Shown: positions 43,168 through 55,212 of the stretch, piece by piece
Position numbering within the stretch: the stretch's first letter is position 1
How the letters are laid out: every line of letters begins with the position of its first letter
From: Plantago ovata
Lineage: Eukaryota; Streptophyta; Magnoliopsida; Lamiales; Plantaginaceae
DNA length: 64,000 nucleotides
Direction: 5' to 3'
Assembly: GCA_028274465.1 (NCBI GenBank)
Contig: CM051456.1
Coordinates: forward strand, 7,627,545 to 7,691,544
The notes under the pieces: generated by a model
The model's input: only the letters and a program-made list of their open reading frames with translations
Database searches by the model: none
Told to the model about the DNA's origin: nothing
Position numbers and translations under genes: made by a program

Positions 43168-44481
43168 CTTTAGAGAGGCTGGCTAATGACATAAAATGTA
43201 CAGGGATATTATCTTTAGAGAGGCTGGCTAATGACAAAAAGAAAATAAAAATACAACATTATATTACTCTCATCATTCATGTGCACTATACATATATATA
43301 CTTCCTGCAGATTGGTAGAACATAAAAAGTATCTTGCCAAATGATATAAAGCTTACTGAATGAAATTAATGATCGTACGTATTAAACAAGTTTATAACAG
43401 TAAATTGTAATGTAGAACACTATTTTCTTGACAATGAAAGAGTTATTACCTTGATCAGAAATTCAGAATTATAACTTCTTCAACTCTCAAAATTGGATTG
43501 ATGAAGATGGAAAGGAGGCTAATTTCGTTTCAACCTTTCAGCAAAGAATATTGTGCAGAATCTGGAGAGATTAGGAAATTGATTTATGAAAATCTTTTTA
43601 GATTTTTTACCCTCTCCCCCATTTACTAAATTTAGATTGGAATTCATCTCTCCTATCTCACGGAAATGAAAAGGAAGTTAAATTTGACAGTCAACTCATG
43701 TTATACACATGTCGAAAATTCATTGATGCGACGGAAGATGTCGCACCAAAATGCCTTAGAAGATCGTGAGTTGCCATGTATATCTACGATGGTAACAAAG
43801 TTATTGAAACTTAATTTCATACTTCTCTACATATACTCACTTGGTCAATACTCTGGAAAATTAGCAAGCTTGGAAAAGATTTTAATTGGGATAAATCCCA
43901 TGCTCTAGAATATTCTAATTGGTTTTAAACTCGTTTAACAGTTGATGTAAATAGTCTCACAAAGTCTAGTTAAAAAAAATTTGTTAATGTCAAGTTGGTA
44001 CTTTGCCATATAAATGTTTATTACTTAGGTAATTTTATATGTATATATTAGTCGGTAAAAATCACAAAAATTAATTTTGAAATATAATGTAAATAAAATA
44101 ATCATGATAATTAGTAGTTGACTCGATTTTTTTCTTTTGCACAAAATTATTAAACTCAATAGAAGTCCAAAAATAATATATATACAAGATAAGAAGGAAA
44201 TACCCCAATTGAAAGCTTATGTCCTGAAACTAATCCACTACATAATCAAAACGTAAGATCAATGAAATGCCACAACAACGGGAATACAAGAGGCTTCAGA
44301 CACAGTCTATGACATAGTAAAGCCCAAGATGAGTTACAAACAGTGGAATACAGATTAGAAGCTCAACAGACTCATCTAGCTAACCCTTCAAACCGCAGAG
44401 ATATTACTAAATTCCAACTCCATAAAACAATCATGTGACCGTACGTACTCTAGGGACATCTCTGGTAATCTAATCTTTCGC
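41858..44481. other. AT-rich intergenic DNA
   Basis: Short open frames only; none is recognised. It includes the GT microsatellite and a 29-bp duplication. Confidence 0.5.
43135..43237. repeat. (GT)n microsatellite followed by a short duplication
   Basis: About 15 GT units run from 43135 to 43165. They are followed by two copies (43166 and 43210) of TATCTTTAGAGAGGCTGGCT plus AATGACA. Confidence 0.9.
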
Positions 44482-44971
44482 CTCACAAGTAGACAAGTAG
44501 TGTTGTTCAACGAGCCGAGCCGAGCTGAGTATTGCTGAGGCTCGGCTCGACTCGTTAACGAAACGAGCCGAGCCTAATTTCAGGCTCAAACTCGGTTCAT
44601 TTGGCTCGGTTCGTTTGTTAAAATACCATGAAAAATATGCTAAAATATTAAATAAAATATAAATAAATTTAAGATTATGCATTACAATCAACACCCAAAT
44701 GATGAAATTATTAGTCTAACAAAATGCAAATATAAGTAATTCAAGCCAATAATCTCAAACTTAAATCATAACTTATAATACTAATACTATAAATAATCTA
44801 CATAATATCGAGCCTTAACGAGCCTTACCGAGCCGAGCCTAGCTCGGCCCTAAGTTTAGGCTCGAGCTCGGCTCGAAAACCTTATCGAGCCGAGTCGAGC
44901 CGAACCTTAACGAGTCGAGCCAAGCCAAATACTCGATAAGGCTCGATTCGCATAACACCACTACTCACAAG
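44482..44971. mobile_element. hAT-like MITE rich in CGAGCC palindromes
   Basis: The element 44490-44963 is flanked by a perfect 8-bp target duplication CTCACAAG (44482-44489 and 44964-44971), the hallmark of hAT. The right end reads, in reverse complement, TAGTGGTGTTATGCGAATCG; the left reads TAGTGTTGTTCAACGAGCCG, starting at 44498 after an extra 8 bp. Both arms (44505-44600 and 44815-44950) are packed with GAGCCGAGCC and its complement, so each arm can fold on itself. The AT-rich centre has no coding capacity. Confidence 0.82.
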
Positions 44972-46240
44972 TGACATTGCTTTCCTCACTGATCAACTCT
45001 ATAAGGGGAAGAAGAACGAGGTTTTTGCACTAGGGAAAAGAAATCAACCTGTTATGGCAGCGAAGCAGGTTGCCCACGAAAACCACAAAAATTATACCCT
45101 CCATGCTAAACTATTCAACCTGCCAAAATTCATTAGATTATGTTGGATATATGGATTGCGTGCATGGTAACGTTTTAACATCTCCGCATGTACAATCTAA
45201 TTGAAGATATAACCTTCACGTATTATTAATGCAAACTATCAAGGTTCATGATTAATTATATTACTTCCTCCTTCTATCATCAAACTTCCCATTTCATTTT
45301 TGTTAACTTTATTTTTTGTTTCATTTGACTTCATATTAATTCTAAATTATACCGGAAATGTAATTTCCGAATCTATATTGTGAACAAAATATAATTTCGT
45401 AAATTACGTTTTTGGTATAATTTAAAATTAATATAAAGGCAATAATTATTTGACTAGTAAATTTTGAATTAGATATTAAATTAGTCCTAACTTTTAACCC
45501 CGGAGCTATTAAATTTTGAATTTCTTGCATGTGTTACTGTATTTGATCATGAACTAGATCGATCAGTGTGTCGAAGCATACAGGTGCGTACGTATTTTCA
45601 CAGAAACACAGTCGATTGACAGATTCAATATCCAACAATTGATTCATGTTAAACCACCTAACATTTGTCCTGATAGTTCAAGTACTCAATGTATTGTCAC
45701 ACTAAAATTAATCTTTTTAAAAGTCTATGATTACTGATCAGCTTCTATGAATTATCAGGAAGTGGGATTAAAGGGAGTGAAGGGCAAAAATCACATGAAA
45801 ATTGTCTTGAGATGGATGAAGTGAAAGGCAGAAGGTTAAGCAAATATGCAACCACGTTGGGCCGACCAAGCAGTTTCTACATGGTTTACAAAGCCGGACA
45901 TGAGATAACCAATACGTGGACCCGTCACTCCAAGGCCGAGGTCTAATCATTTCAAAGATTAACGAGAAATGAAGAACTCTCATGTTCCTATTACAGCAGC
46001 GGTTAGCTCCATTCCCATGATTGTTTCAACGCCAGCAACTCGATCAATAAAATGCGTGGAATGGATATAGCTCCATTCAAATTGGAACAGCATGGTATAT
46101 TGGTATCAAATCGAAATAGCAAAACTGGGACTGGAAAACTCATGTTTTCAACTTGACTGAGTGAGAAACATACAGTATATGATACAGAAACAGAATGCCT
46201 CAATACAAAATACTAATATAATTGCGGTCCAAATTCAAGA
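44972..46240. other. intergenic DNA; truncated Stowaway-like end and the exon duplication
   Basis: Near 45265 the text ACTTCCTCCTTCTATCATC resembles a Stowaway left end without a right partner. The duplicated exon described separately lies at 45755-45980. Confidence 0.5.
45533..46020 (+). pseudogene. duplicated, broken last exon (copy of 47089-47765)
   Basis: The segment carries the intron end CTATGAATTATCAG and then the exon text encoding EVGLKG.KGKNHMKIVLRWMK. One inserted T then produces an in-frame TGA and shifts the frame. The homology continues past the stop codon (CTCATGTTCCTATTACAGCA). On its left, the match to the true intron lacks about 170 bp (47135-47308). It lies upstream of the gene's first exon. 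Confidence 0.85.
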
Positions 46241-46254
46241 GGCCCAAACCCTAA
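46241..46254 (+). promoter_or_regulatory. site II element and telo-box
   Basis: GGCCCA overlaps AAACCCTAA (46246-46254). This pair is typical of plant genes for ribosomal and mitochondrial proteins. It lies about 440 bp before the coding start, just upstream of the inferred 5'-UTR exon (to about 46421, ending CCAAG|gtaatc). Confidence 0.6.
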
Positions 46255-46684
46255 TTACCTCTTACTTTGATAATTTGGGGTGCCTCCCTGCCTCTTGAGC
46301 ACACAACAGTACAAAAATCAAAATTGCCGCTTCCTCATTGCTTATTCTTCTTCCTCGTGCTTTCTCTTATGCTTGAAGATCCTTGCATCTTCTATTCGAC
46401 CTAACACAAGCCTGAACCAAGGTAATCTATTTTGATTGGATTTAGCTAGAGGGGTGGTGAGATTTTAATAAATTCAGCGGAGAAAAATGCTACCAATACC
46501 CTCTTCTTCTTTTGCATGTATACAAACTGTTTGATGAAATGCCTCTGAGAACTCTTAAAGAAGATTTATGCTTGTCACCTATCTAATTTGATTATCATGT
46601 GATCAATGGTAAAATAGATTGTTTACACATTTGTTGCAATGCAGCTGATTCGGAAGTTTTGTTTGCTCTCGTGAAGAAGCGATC

Positions 46685-47715
46685 ATGTTCGCCACTGCAA
46701 TCAGGTATATGGCAAAAATGGCAAAGAAGCCGAAGCCAAAGATGAAACCGATTGAACTCACAACTCCACCAGAGCAAACGCAGACCATAACCCGGGCGAT
46801 ATTTGACATCTTGAAGGAACATGGCCCACTAACAATGTCCGAGACTTGGGATCGGGTCAAGGTATTCACCTCATATCTACTCTTTTTTAAATGTGTTACT
46901 TTGTCAATAGTGTCACATTATCTTTTGAAGTATTTGGTGCTAGTTCAATTTGTTGAATATGTGTCACCAGTTCGGAATCCACTTCATAAAACCAGAAACA
47001 TGCTGTATCCCGACGATCTAGCTACATTGATAAAACGTTGAAAACATCTTATATCACTTGTGTACTGGAGAATTTCTTACATCTCGTACTGTATTTGATT
47101 AATGATCATGGAACTAGATGGATCAATGTGTCCAAGTTGCAACAGAATCAGGACGTTTGGTAGTAGTACTTTCACCATCCAATTATGTTATCTTGTCATT
47201 ACTTATATTACATACAAGCAAATGTAGAGATAACATTCGCATAAACATGTGCTATGATTATTAACTTTGACATGATATGGTTGTTGACTTTGGTTATCAT
47301 AGTTTGAATAGAAGCATACACGTGCGTACGTATTTTCACAGAAACGCAGTCGATTGACAGATTCAATATCCAACAATTGATTCATGTTAAACCACCTAAC
47401 ATTTTTCCTTATAGTTCAAGTACTCATTGTATTGTCGCACTAGAATCTTTTTAAAAGTCTATGATTACATGCTGACCAGCTTCTATGAATTATCAGGAAG
47501 TGGGATTAAAGGGACTGAAGGGCAAAAATCACATGAAAATTGTCTTAAGATGGATGAAGGAAAGGCAGAAGGTTAAGCAAATATGCAACCACGTTGGGCC
47601 GACCAAGCAGTTTCTATACACAACATGGTTCACAAAGCCGGACATCAGACAGCCAATATGTGGACCCGTCACTCCAAGGCAAGGTCTAATCATTTCAAAG
47701 ATTAGCAAGAAATGA
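46685..47715 (+). CDS. conserved small basic plant protein, function not recognised
   Basis: Two coding exons, 46685-46861 and 47497-47715, give 131 aa; a 5'-UTR intron ends at about 46643 (TGCAG). The join gives ...SETWDRVK|EVGLKGLKG... in frame. The N-terminus (MFATAIRYMAKMAKKPKPKMKP) is basic and lacks acidic residues, like a mitochondrial presequence; ATG 46709 is an alternative start. TQTITRAIFDILKEHGPLTMSETWDRVKEVG looks like a winged-helix fold, followed by KNHMKIVLRWMKERQKV and a CNHVGPTKQFLYTTWFTKP block. I believe this is a conserved plant family, possibly mitoribosome or organelle RNA related, given the site II/telo-box promoter. That role is inference. The last exon also exists as a broken copy upstream. 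Confidence 0.75.
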
Positions 47716-48589
47716 AGAACTCTCATGTTCCTATTACAGCAGTGGTTAGCTCCATTCCCATGATTGTATATCCTGTACTGGAATAATCCTATTTTGCCAT
47801 AGGGTAGTGTGAACGCTCATGTTTGTTTACCGTAAATGGAGAAAGCAGTTCTATGTTTATTACTCAAGTTAAGGAGTTATCAATGCATAAGTGCTGTAGA
47901 AGTTATAAATAAAATCTTGTGAAATTGCCATCTCATTTGGGTTTATCATGAACTTGTCTGACTTGAGGATAGGCTTCTGTACTTGTCTGATTTGCAGCCT
48001 GGAATTATATTGACTTTGAGCTTCACTGCAAATTAAGGTTAAAAACTCAATTTTCATTGTGTTTGATAAATTAATTGGAGAACTAGGTTCATAGATCACT
48101 CTTCCTTAATCCACAGCTTATCATTCTAATTAAAGTAGGATTACATAAAAGAAATAGAAATATACTGATATTCTTTTGGTTTAGCTTTCTCAACTCCAAC
48201 TGCTCAACCAGTCCAATAAATTACAACAATACATTATTCTAATGAATCATAATAATTATAAATTAACTTTAAAATGTTAACATTTAGAGTAGAAACTGAA
48301 AAAAAAAACGAAATGGTAGAAAGATGAAAGATCAGAAGATAACCTGCTGTAATAGTACAAATCTAGCCATCATTATTATATACCATACCTACATCAGTTA
48401 CATATCATCATGCCTAAACATGATTTGAATCATTTACTTAAGTACGTACTTTGCGATGTATCATGGACAAAGTTAACTAACTCCGCTGAAAAGTCCACCA
48501 ACTCAACTAAATGTTTTTTTTTTTCTTTTTTTTTATCTTCTATACCTTTTAAGTTCTTTTCCATGTCCTAATAGATGTAAATACTGTTC

Positions 48590-48597
48590 TATAAATA
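48590..48597 (+). promoter_or_regulatory. TATA box of the peroxidase gene
   Basis: TATAAATA lies 95 bp before the ATG at 48685. Confidence 0.65.
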
Positions 48598-48666
48598 CTC
48601 GATCATTCATCTTCAATTCCATCATCAGCATTCAGCAAGAGTTTCTTCAATACATTTCATCTATAG

Positions 48667-50013
<1,347 letters not shown>

Positions 50014-51975
50014 GAGTTTGCAAGCATAATTCATTCTGTACAATGTGTCAAGTGCATTTTGTGTTTTATTTATGTATCCTTTGTATTTAACTGTTTGCTT
50101 TCAGCTTTGAATGAAATATTTTAGAAACATTGTGAGTTTGTGACTGTTTACTACGAGTATTCTTAATCTTCAAGTTTTGAAAATTAATTTGTAGTTGAAG
50201 TTAAAATATATATTAACTATAATAAGTAAAATTGAGTAATTTGGAGGGAGAGAGTATTTCTTACCATTATAGGGGTGTTTACATATTTTATTGAAAAAAT
50301 ATTATGATATTATGTTTATTTTTAACATTTTATTTGTAATTATTGCATCAGATTAACCCATTTAAACCCGGTTCCTTTAAAAATGGAAATGAATCCGGTT
50401 AAACATGAACTATCTTTTTCAAGGGTATTGACCAACCCGGCGGCCTCATGCTCACCTTGTAAACCATAGGTCGTACGCCCAGAACCTCACATAAAGCTTC
50501 TATTATTGATAATCTGGTAGGCAAGTAAAAATCTAAAATATTTACCAATGGCTGTATTTTTATTACTTCTTTTAAATAAATAAGTATTGCCTATTTTTTC
50601 TAAAGTCAAACTACAGTTAATGATTTTGCTTGACCAACTACTACTGCCAAAATACTTTAAAGAACAAAAATACAAAATTTTGTTTCCCATAAATAATATG
50701 TGATTACAATTTACACCCTTGAAAAACATTATTAATAGTTTAGTTTCCCATAATAAATAATAGATTTAAAAATAGAAATTAATTAACAGGATTAATTGTT
50801 AAAATCAGATTCACTCACTCTTATAATGGAAAAATAAATAAAGTTGAATATGCCTGTTTTAAGTAAGTTATTTAGTTCCCCTAATATGGATTTAGAAATG
50901 AATTTGACTCATGTAAAATTTTCAATTTCTAAACTTGTCCTAAATTAGTTGACTTGGTGAAGGTTTGACCAAAGATTCTACAAATGCCAAGTTTTTAGTC
51001 TCATCCCATTTTCAAGAAAATGAAACAGGTCATATCATATAGTAGTATAAATCTAAATCAATTCATAGTAGAATATTTGTGATTTAGATGTTCAAAGAAT
51101 TTTATTTTCTTTTATAAAGAAGATGCTTCCATGAATAAAAGATAGGATAAAGCACATTACGTAAATAAAGAGTGAGCTATTTATCCGAATTGACTCGTAG
51201 TTTATGTAGATAGAGTTGTGTGTTACCGTGAATGGTATATCCAATGTGAATCATTCATATTCACTTAAACATAAACACACGAGACATAAGGCTCACATGT
51301 ATACCGCATACAAAAACATTGTTAGTCATATATTAAAGTGCGCGCAATAGATCCCATAAAGAACAAGTAATTGATCCGTTTTTTTCCTCGTGGTGTGTGC
51401 ATGGGAATTAAGTAAGAAAGTTCTTTTAGATATCATAGGTTAAAAAATGTGTTTACTTTTTTGTTTCCGGAAAAAACGTTTTTATTGTGTCTATACTAGT
51501 TAGCTAGGTTCAAAAACGTTTTTATCGTGTATATACTAATTAAACCTAGAGAATATAACTATTACAGTATTACTCCACTAGACTAAAAAGTAAAGGGATC
51601 GACAACATTCGACCGAATTAGCTGCATGTAGATGATATTGATGGGGTACCGAAACGAGAAAAAAATCATACGTGTTAGCATGATTGTGCAATCTCTATCA
51701 ACACATAAATGGAGCTTATACAGAAATTCGTGTGGTGGTATCAATCAACCAGGCGCTCTACTTAACCTAAACGATCCTTTGTGTTCCCATTTATCAGTCC
51801 TTTATCATTCTTCAATCATGTTGCGTCTCCCACACTTTGTCGTTTTCTATTTCATTTTACTCTTATGGTTTTGTAATAGTTTTATATTATTATTAATGTC
51901 GAGAATCAAACCACAATAATGATCCTACTTATTTGTACTTAATATAATAGTGCTAATGACAAAATCGGTCAACAT
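50014..51975. other. AT-rich intergenic DNA
   Basis: After the peroxidase 3' UTR there is a possible Stowaway-type right end at about 50240-50257 (TTTGGAGGGAGAGAGTA). The frame 51632-51919 is unrecognised. No gene is supported. Confidence 0.5.
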
Positions 51976-51978
51976 ATC

Positions 51979-52170
51979 ATTGATGAGATATTTACCGAAG
52001 ACTTTTTCACAACATGGAGCAGTGTGTTCATGACCATGATACCAACCATGAAGAACAAACTAGGGTTCTTGATCACGGTTGATCCTAATCCTGCTACTAA
52101 TGATGCTCTTACTACCGATGCGTGGCATAGGGTAAATGCTTTGGTTCACTCAATGTTCTCCTTCTCGTGA
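51979..52170 (+). mobile_element. Copia-type gag fragment
   Basis: The frame reads FFTTWSSVFMTMIPTMKNKLGFL, then a proline/asparagine stretch, then DAWHRVNALVHSMFSFS before TGA at 52168. This is the layout of the N-terminal gag region of plant Copia elements (the xTWxRxMxxxLxxKNKLGFxDG block followed by WxRxNxxVxSW). No LTR or pol sequence accompanies it. Confidence 0.65.
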
Positions 52171-52895
52171 GATACACACTACTATGATGTACTTATACTT
52201 CCACCCGACAATCACATGTTGAGATATCTAGTGATGGTGCACGTGTTTATCCTCTCAACAAGTTACTCAACCCAATAGTTTAGGGAACTCAATCTGTTAC
52301 AACCTACTGTAGTTGTTTCAACTCCGTGGGATAAACATTGTGTGCTCATATGAATTCCCAACACGTGTTTGTCAACTTATTCAAAATGTCAGTAATGTTC
52401 TCCAAAAGATTAAGCATTGCGATTTTGGGTCGGTTTGAATGATTCTTTTCGAGTACTATGCAAAATAAAAATCAAGACCATGCTTACTTTTAAAAGTTAA
52501 ATCACAAAAGTCAACAAAAAGATCAAAATCTTGTCTTGGGCTCAAATGCAATTATCTGATTAACACAAGACTGGATGTTAATTACAAAATTTAAGTGGAG
52601 GGTACAAATGTAGTTTCACAAAAGGAAATACGCCAATTGGCTTTGTCTTCCAATCAGAAAACCTGGTCCGGTCCGGTACGCCGTGCAAGTACAGAACATT
52701 AGAGTCCTATGTTTTACCGTTGCAGGTAAAATCATTGCGAAAAGACAAAAGCAGGAGGGTAAAAAAAAATAAAAAAAATAAAAAAAAGAAGGAAATATAA
52801 ATTAATTGCGAATAAAATGAAATTACTCACACAGACCTATTTTTTGTAATTAAAGGGGAAAGCCTTTTATGTGCCAAAAAGCAGAAAAGGGGGAT
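52171..52895. other. intergenic DNA before the nucleotidyltransferase gene
   Basis: No gene is supported. The A-rich stretch near 52760-52800 and the pyrimidine-rich leader after 52900 mark the promoter side of the next gene. Confidence 0.45.
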
Positions 52896-52899
52896 TATT

Positions 52900-55204
52900 A
52901 CTATTTTCCTTAAAACTTGAGATTTCCAATTCAATTCAATTCAGAGAGAAAAACAAACTATCTATCACAAACAAACAACAACAAATACATACATACATAC
53001 AACAAATAACCTCACTGTGTGTGTATCTGTTCTGTGTTTTCTCTCTCTATCTATCTCACCGGTTCTCTCCGTTCATTCTCTGCCGCCGGCCGATCCATCC
53101 GCCGCCGCCGGAGCTATTCAGGAGCTGTTGCACTTCTGATTAAAACCAAACCACATTAACTGCACCAAGGTTGTTAATTCTTTTTTTTTTCTTTCTTGCT
53201 TCTTCTTTTATTCTATCTTCAGTCTGAATGTTTGCTTACAACAGCTGTTTTGTTGATTCTTTTTGTCTGTCTGTTCACCTTCGTGCTTGTCGTCCAATCT
53301 TAAGACCTGGGTTTTACGTAAAACATCTATTCTTGGTGGTATGGACTGAATTAGTATTTTTTTTTCCTTCCATCATTTTTTTTTCACTTTTTTTTTTGTT
53401 GGTTGGTAAAGAGTGAGTGATGGAAGAAACAAAGATTCTTCCTGTTCCTCTTTCTATTTATTTTATTTTTTATTTTTTTATATTGGGTTTATGTTTCATG
53501 TTTTTAGGTTTTGTCTTCAAGAAGTGAAACATTAGGTCACTGAATTGAAGTGTCCAAAATCCAAATAAAACTGGCAAAATTGCTGTAAAATGTTGTTTTT
53601 GTTTGGTTTCAAATTCTGGCATGCGCTAGGTCAATTCCATCATCCTCTTTTGTATAACAGAGTGCCCAGTGTGTCCTGCTATATTTGGAAAGATGGTACC
53701 AAAGGGATTAATGATGGTTAAACAGTGCTATTTTGCATATAGCCATCATCTTTCTGTATTTGCATTCGTTACCGAATTGGTGTTTTCTAAATGTAGGCAA
53801 GAGGTTTGCTTGATAATTGCTCTAAGCTTATGTGCAACATGGATAGCTCTACATATGTATACAGCGAATGTAGAGTTAGAGTGTCCTCATCGTATTCTTG
53901 ATATCGTAATTTTCAAAAATTTGCATGGTACTGATATGTCGTGATTGGTAAATGAGTATGTATGTGCATGCTTATTGGAGAAAATTGTTATGGCTAGTTT
54001 TGAACTCTTTGCATCTTGTATGAACGTGATTATACTATGAATGTATCGGCTATGAGGATTAAGTTTTGGAGATACTTAATGTTGACTTATCATATTATAA
54101 ACCTGCTGTATTATAAATGCTAATGTTAATAATATAGTAACTTTTAAGATTTGATTTTGTTAATGGTTCAAGGTACTGATCATATTATTCCTTGTTCGTT
54201 CCTTGCAGTAACTAAGCTCTCGGGGTGACTTGCTGAAGGAAAGGTCACTATTCATTGTTTGATCGGCTACAAAGCTCTAGCTGTAGATGATATTTAGTGT
54301 CAGTTTATTGTAACATCTGTTTCGTACAGAATTTAGTAGTATAACATTTGAGCTTTGATTTTGTTAATGATTAGAGACATGGATTGTCCCTTGTTTGTGC
54401 CCGGCAGTTGTTTAGCTGAATTGAGGATCACTTGGTGAAGGAAAGGTCAAACACATCTCAGCAGTTCGCTTCGTCTGTTGAGGTACAGAAATATTCTCAA
54501 TGTTGAGATTTTTGTTCAGCTATACAGTGATGCAATTGTTAACGTTCTTTATTAAGTGTTAGTATAAAGTTATTTATTTATTGTTTCAGATAGGTGTAAC
54601 TGTTTGCTCTTCGTAAATTTGTATCATTAAATTTTAGGTTTTTGTATTACTACTCTATAGATATCGTTCTTCTCACCCATAATGGCGCCGCTTGAATTTT
54701 GTGTGGTAAATAATGCGGTGAACTAATAGATGAGGTGGTATTTCTTGAAATGATTGTGGCTGGATTAAGGTTTAAATCGCTACCCTAAATTGTGTTTTCC
54801 TCTCAGGAAATTCTGTCAAGAAAAATAATTGGTCTTTTTGTCTATAGTTTACGGATTCATGGACTCAATTCAGCATTCCAGCTAGATTTTTGTTTTTTGT
54901 GTTCCTTTTTTATAGTCCAAACTAGTAATGCAGGTAGGTAGAATGCATGGAGATGTGAATTCGATTTATTCTTCTTTCTTGGTGTCTTTTGTGTAGTGTG
55001 TACAATAATCTCTCTGATTGGAAAATGCCTTCAGTTTTTGTTTTGTATGAAGCTATTTATTAAATTAAGTGCTGCCGATATGGATAGAGTTGTGACTTTC
55101 AGTTATTCTAATCTTTATGGCTTTATCTATTGCATAGATTTTGCTCTCATGGGACCTACTTACGTCAGACACGTGGTCAAATTAATTTTCTTCTTCTGAT
55201 GCAG
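52900..55204 (+). other. 5'-UTR exons and introns of the nucleotidyltransferase gene
   Basis: A pyrimidine-rich leader (CTCTCTCTATCTATCTCACC, then CCGCCGCCGGAG) ends at a donor CCAAG|gttgtt (53169). Two small, similar candidate UTR exons follow: 54209-54243 and 54408-54445, both ending GAAGGAAAG|gtca. The coding exon starts after TGATGCAG at 55204. Exon use is inferred from splice-site shape and duplication only. Confidence 0.5.
54150..54445 (+). repeat. tandem duplication of a 5'-UTR mini-exon with its flanks
   Basis: TTTGATTTTGTTAATG, CCTTGTT.GT and the exon end TG(C/G)TGAAGGAAAGGTCA occur twice, about 202 bp apart (54152-54247 and 54354-54449). Confidence 0.75.
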
Positions 55205-55212
55205 ATTCTGCA

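Noticed and set aside
43134..43190. MCVCVCVCV frame
   Set aside because: It is just the translated GT microsatellite.
45264..45500. Second complete Stowaway MITE
   Set aside because: A left-end-like sequence is present but no matching right end or TA duplication was found.
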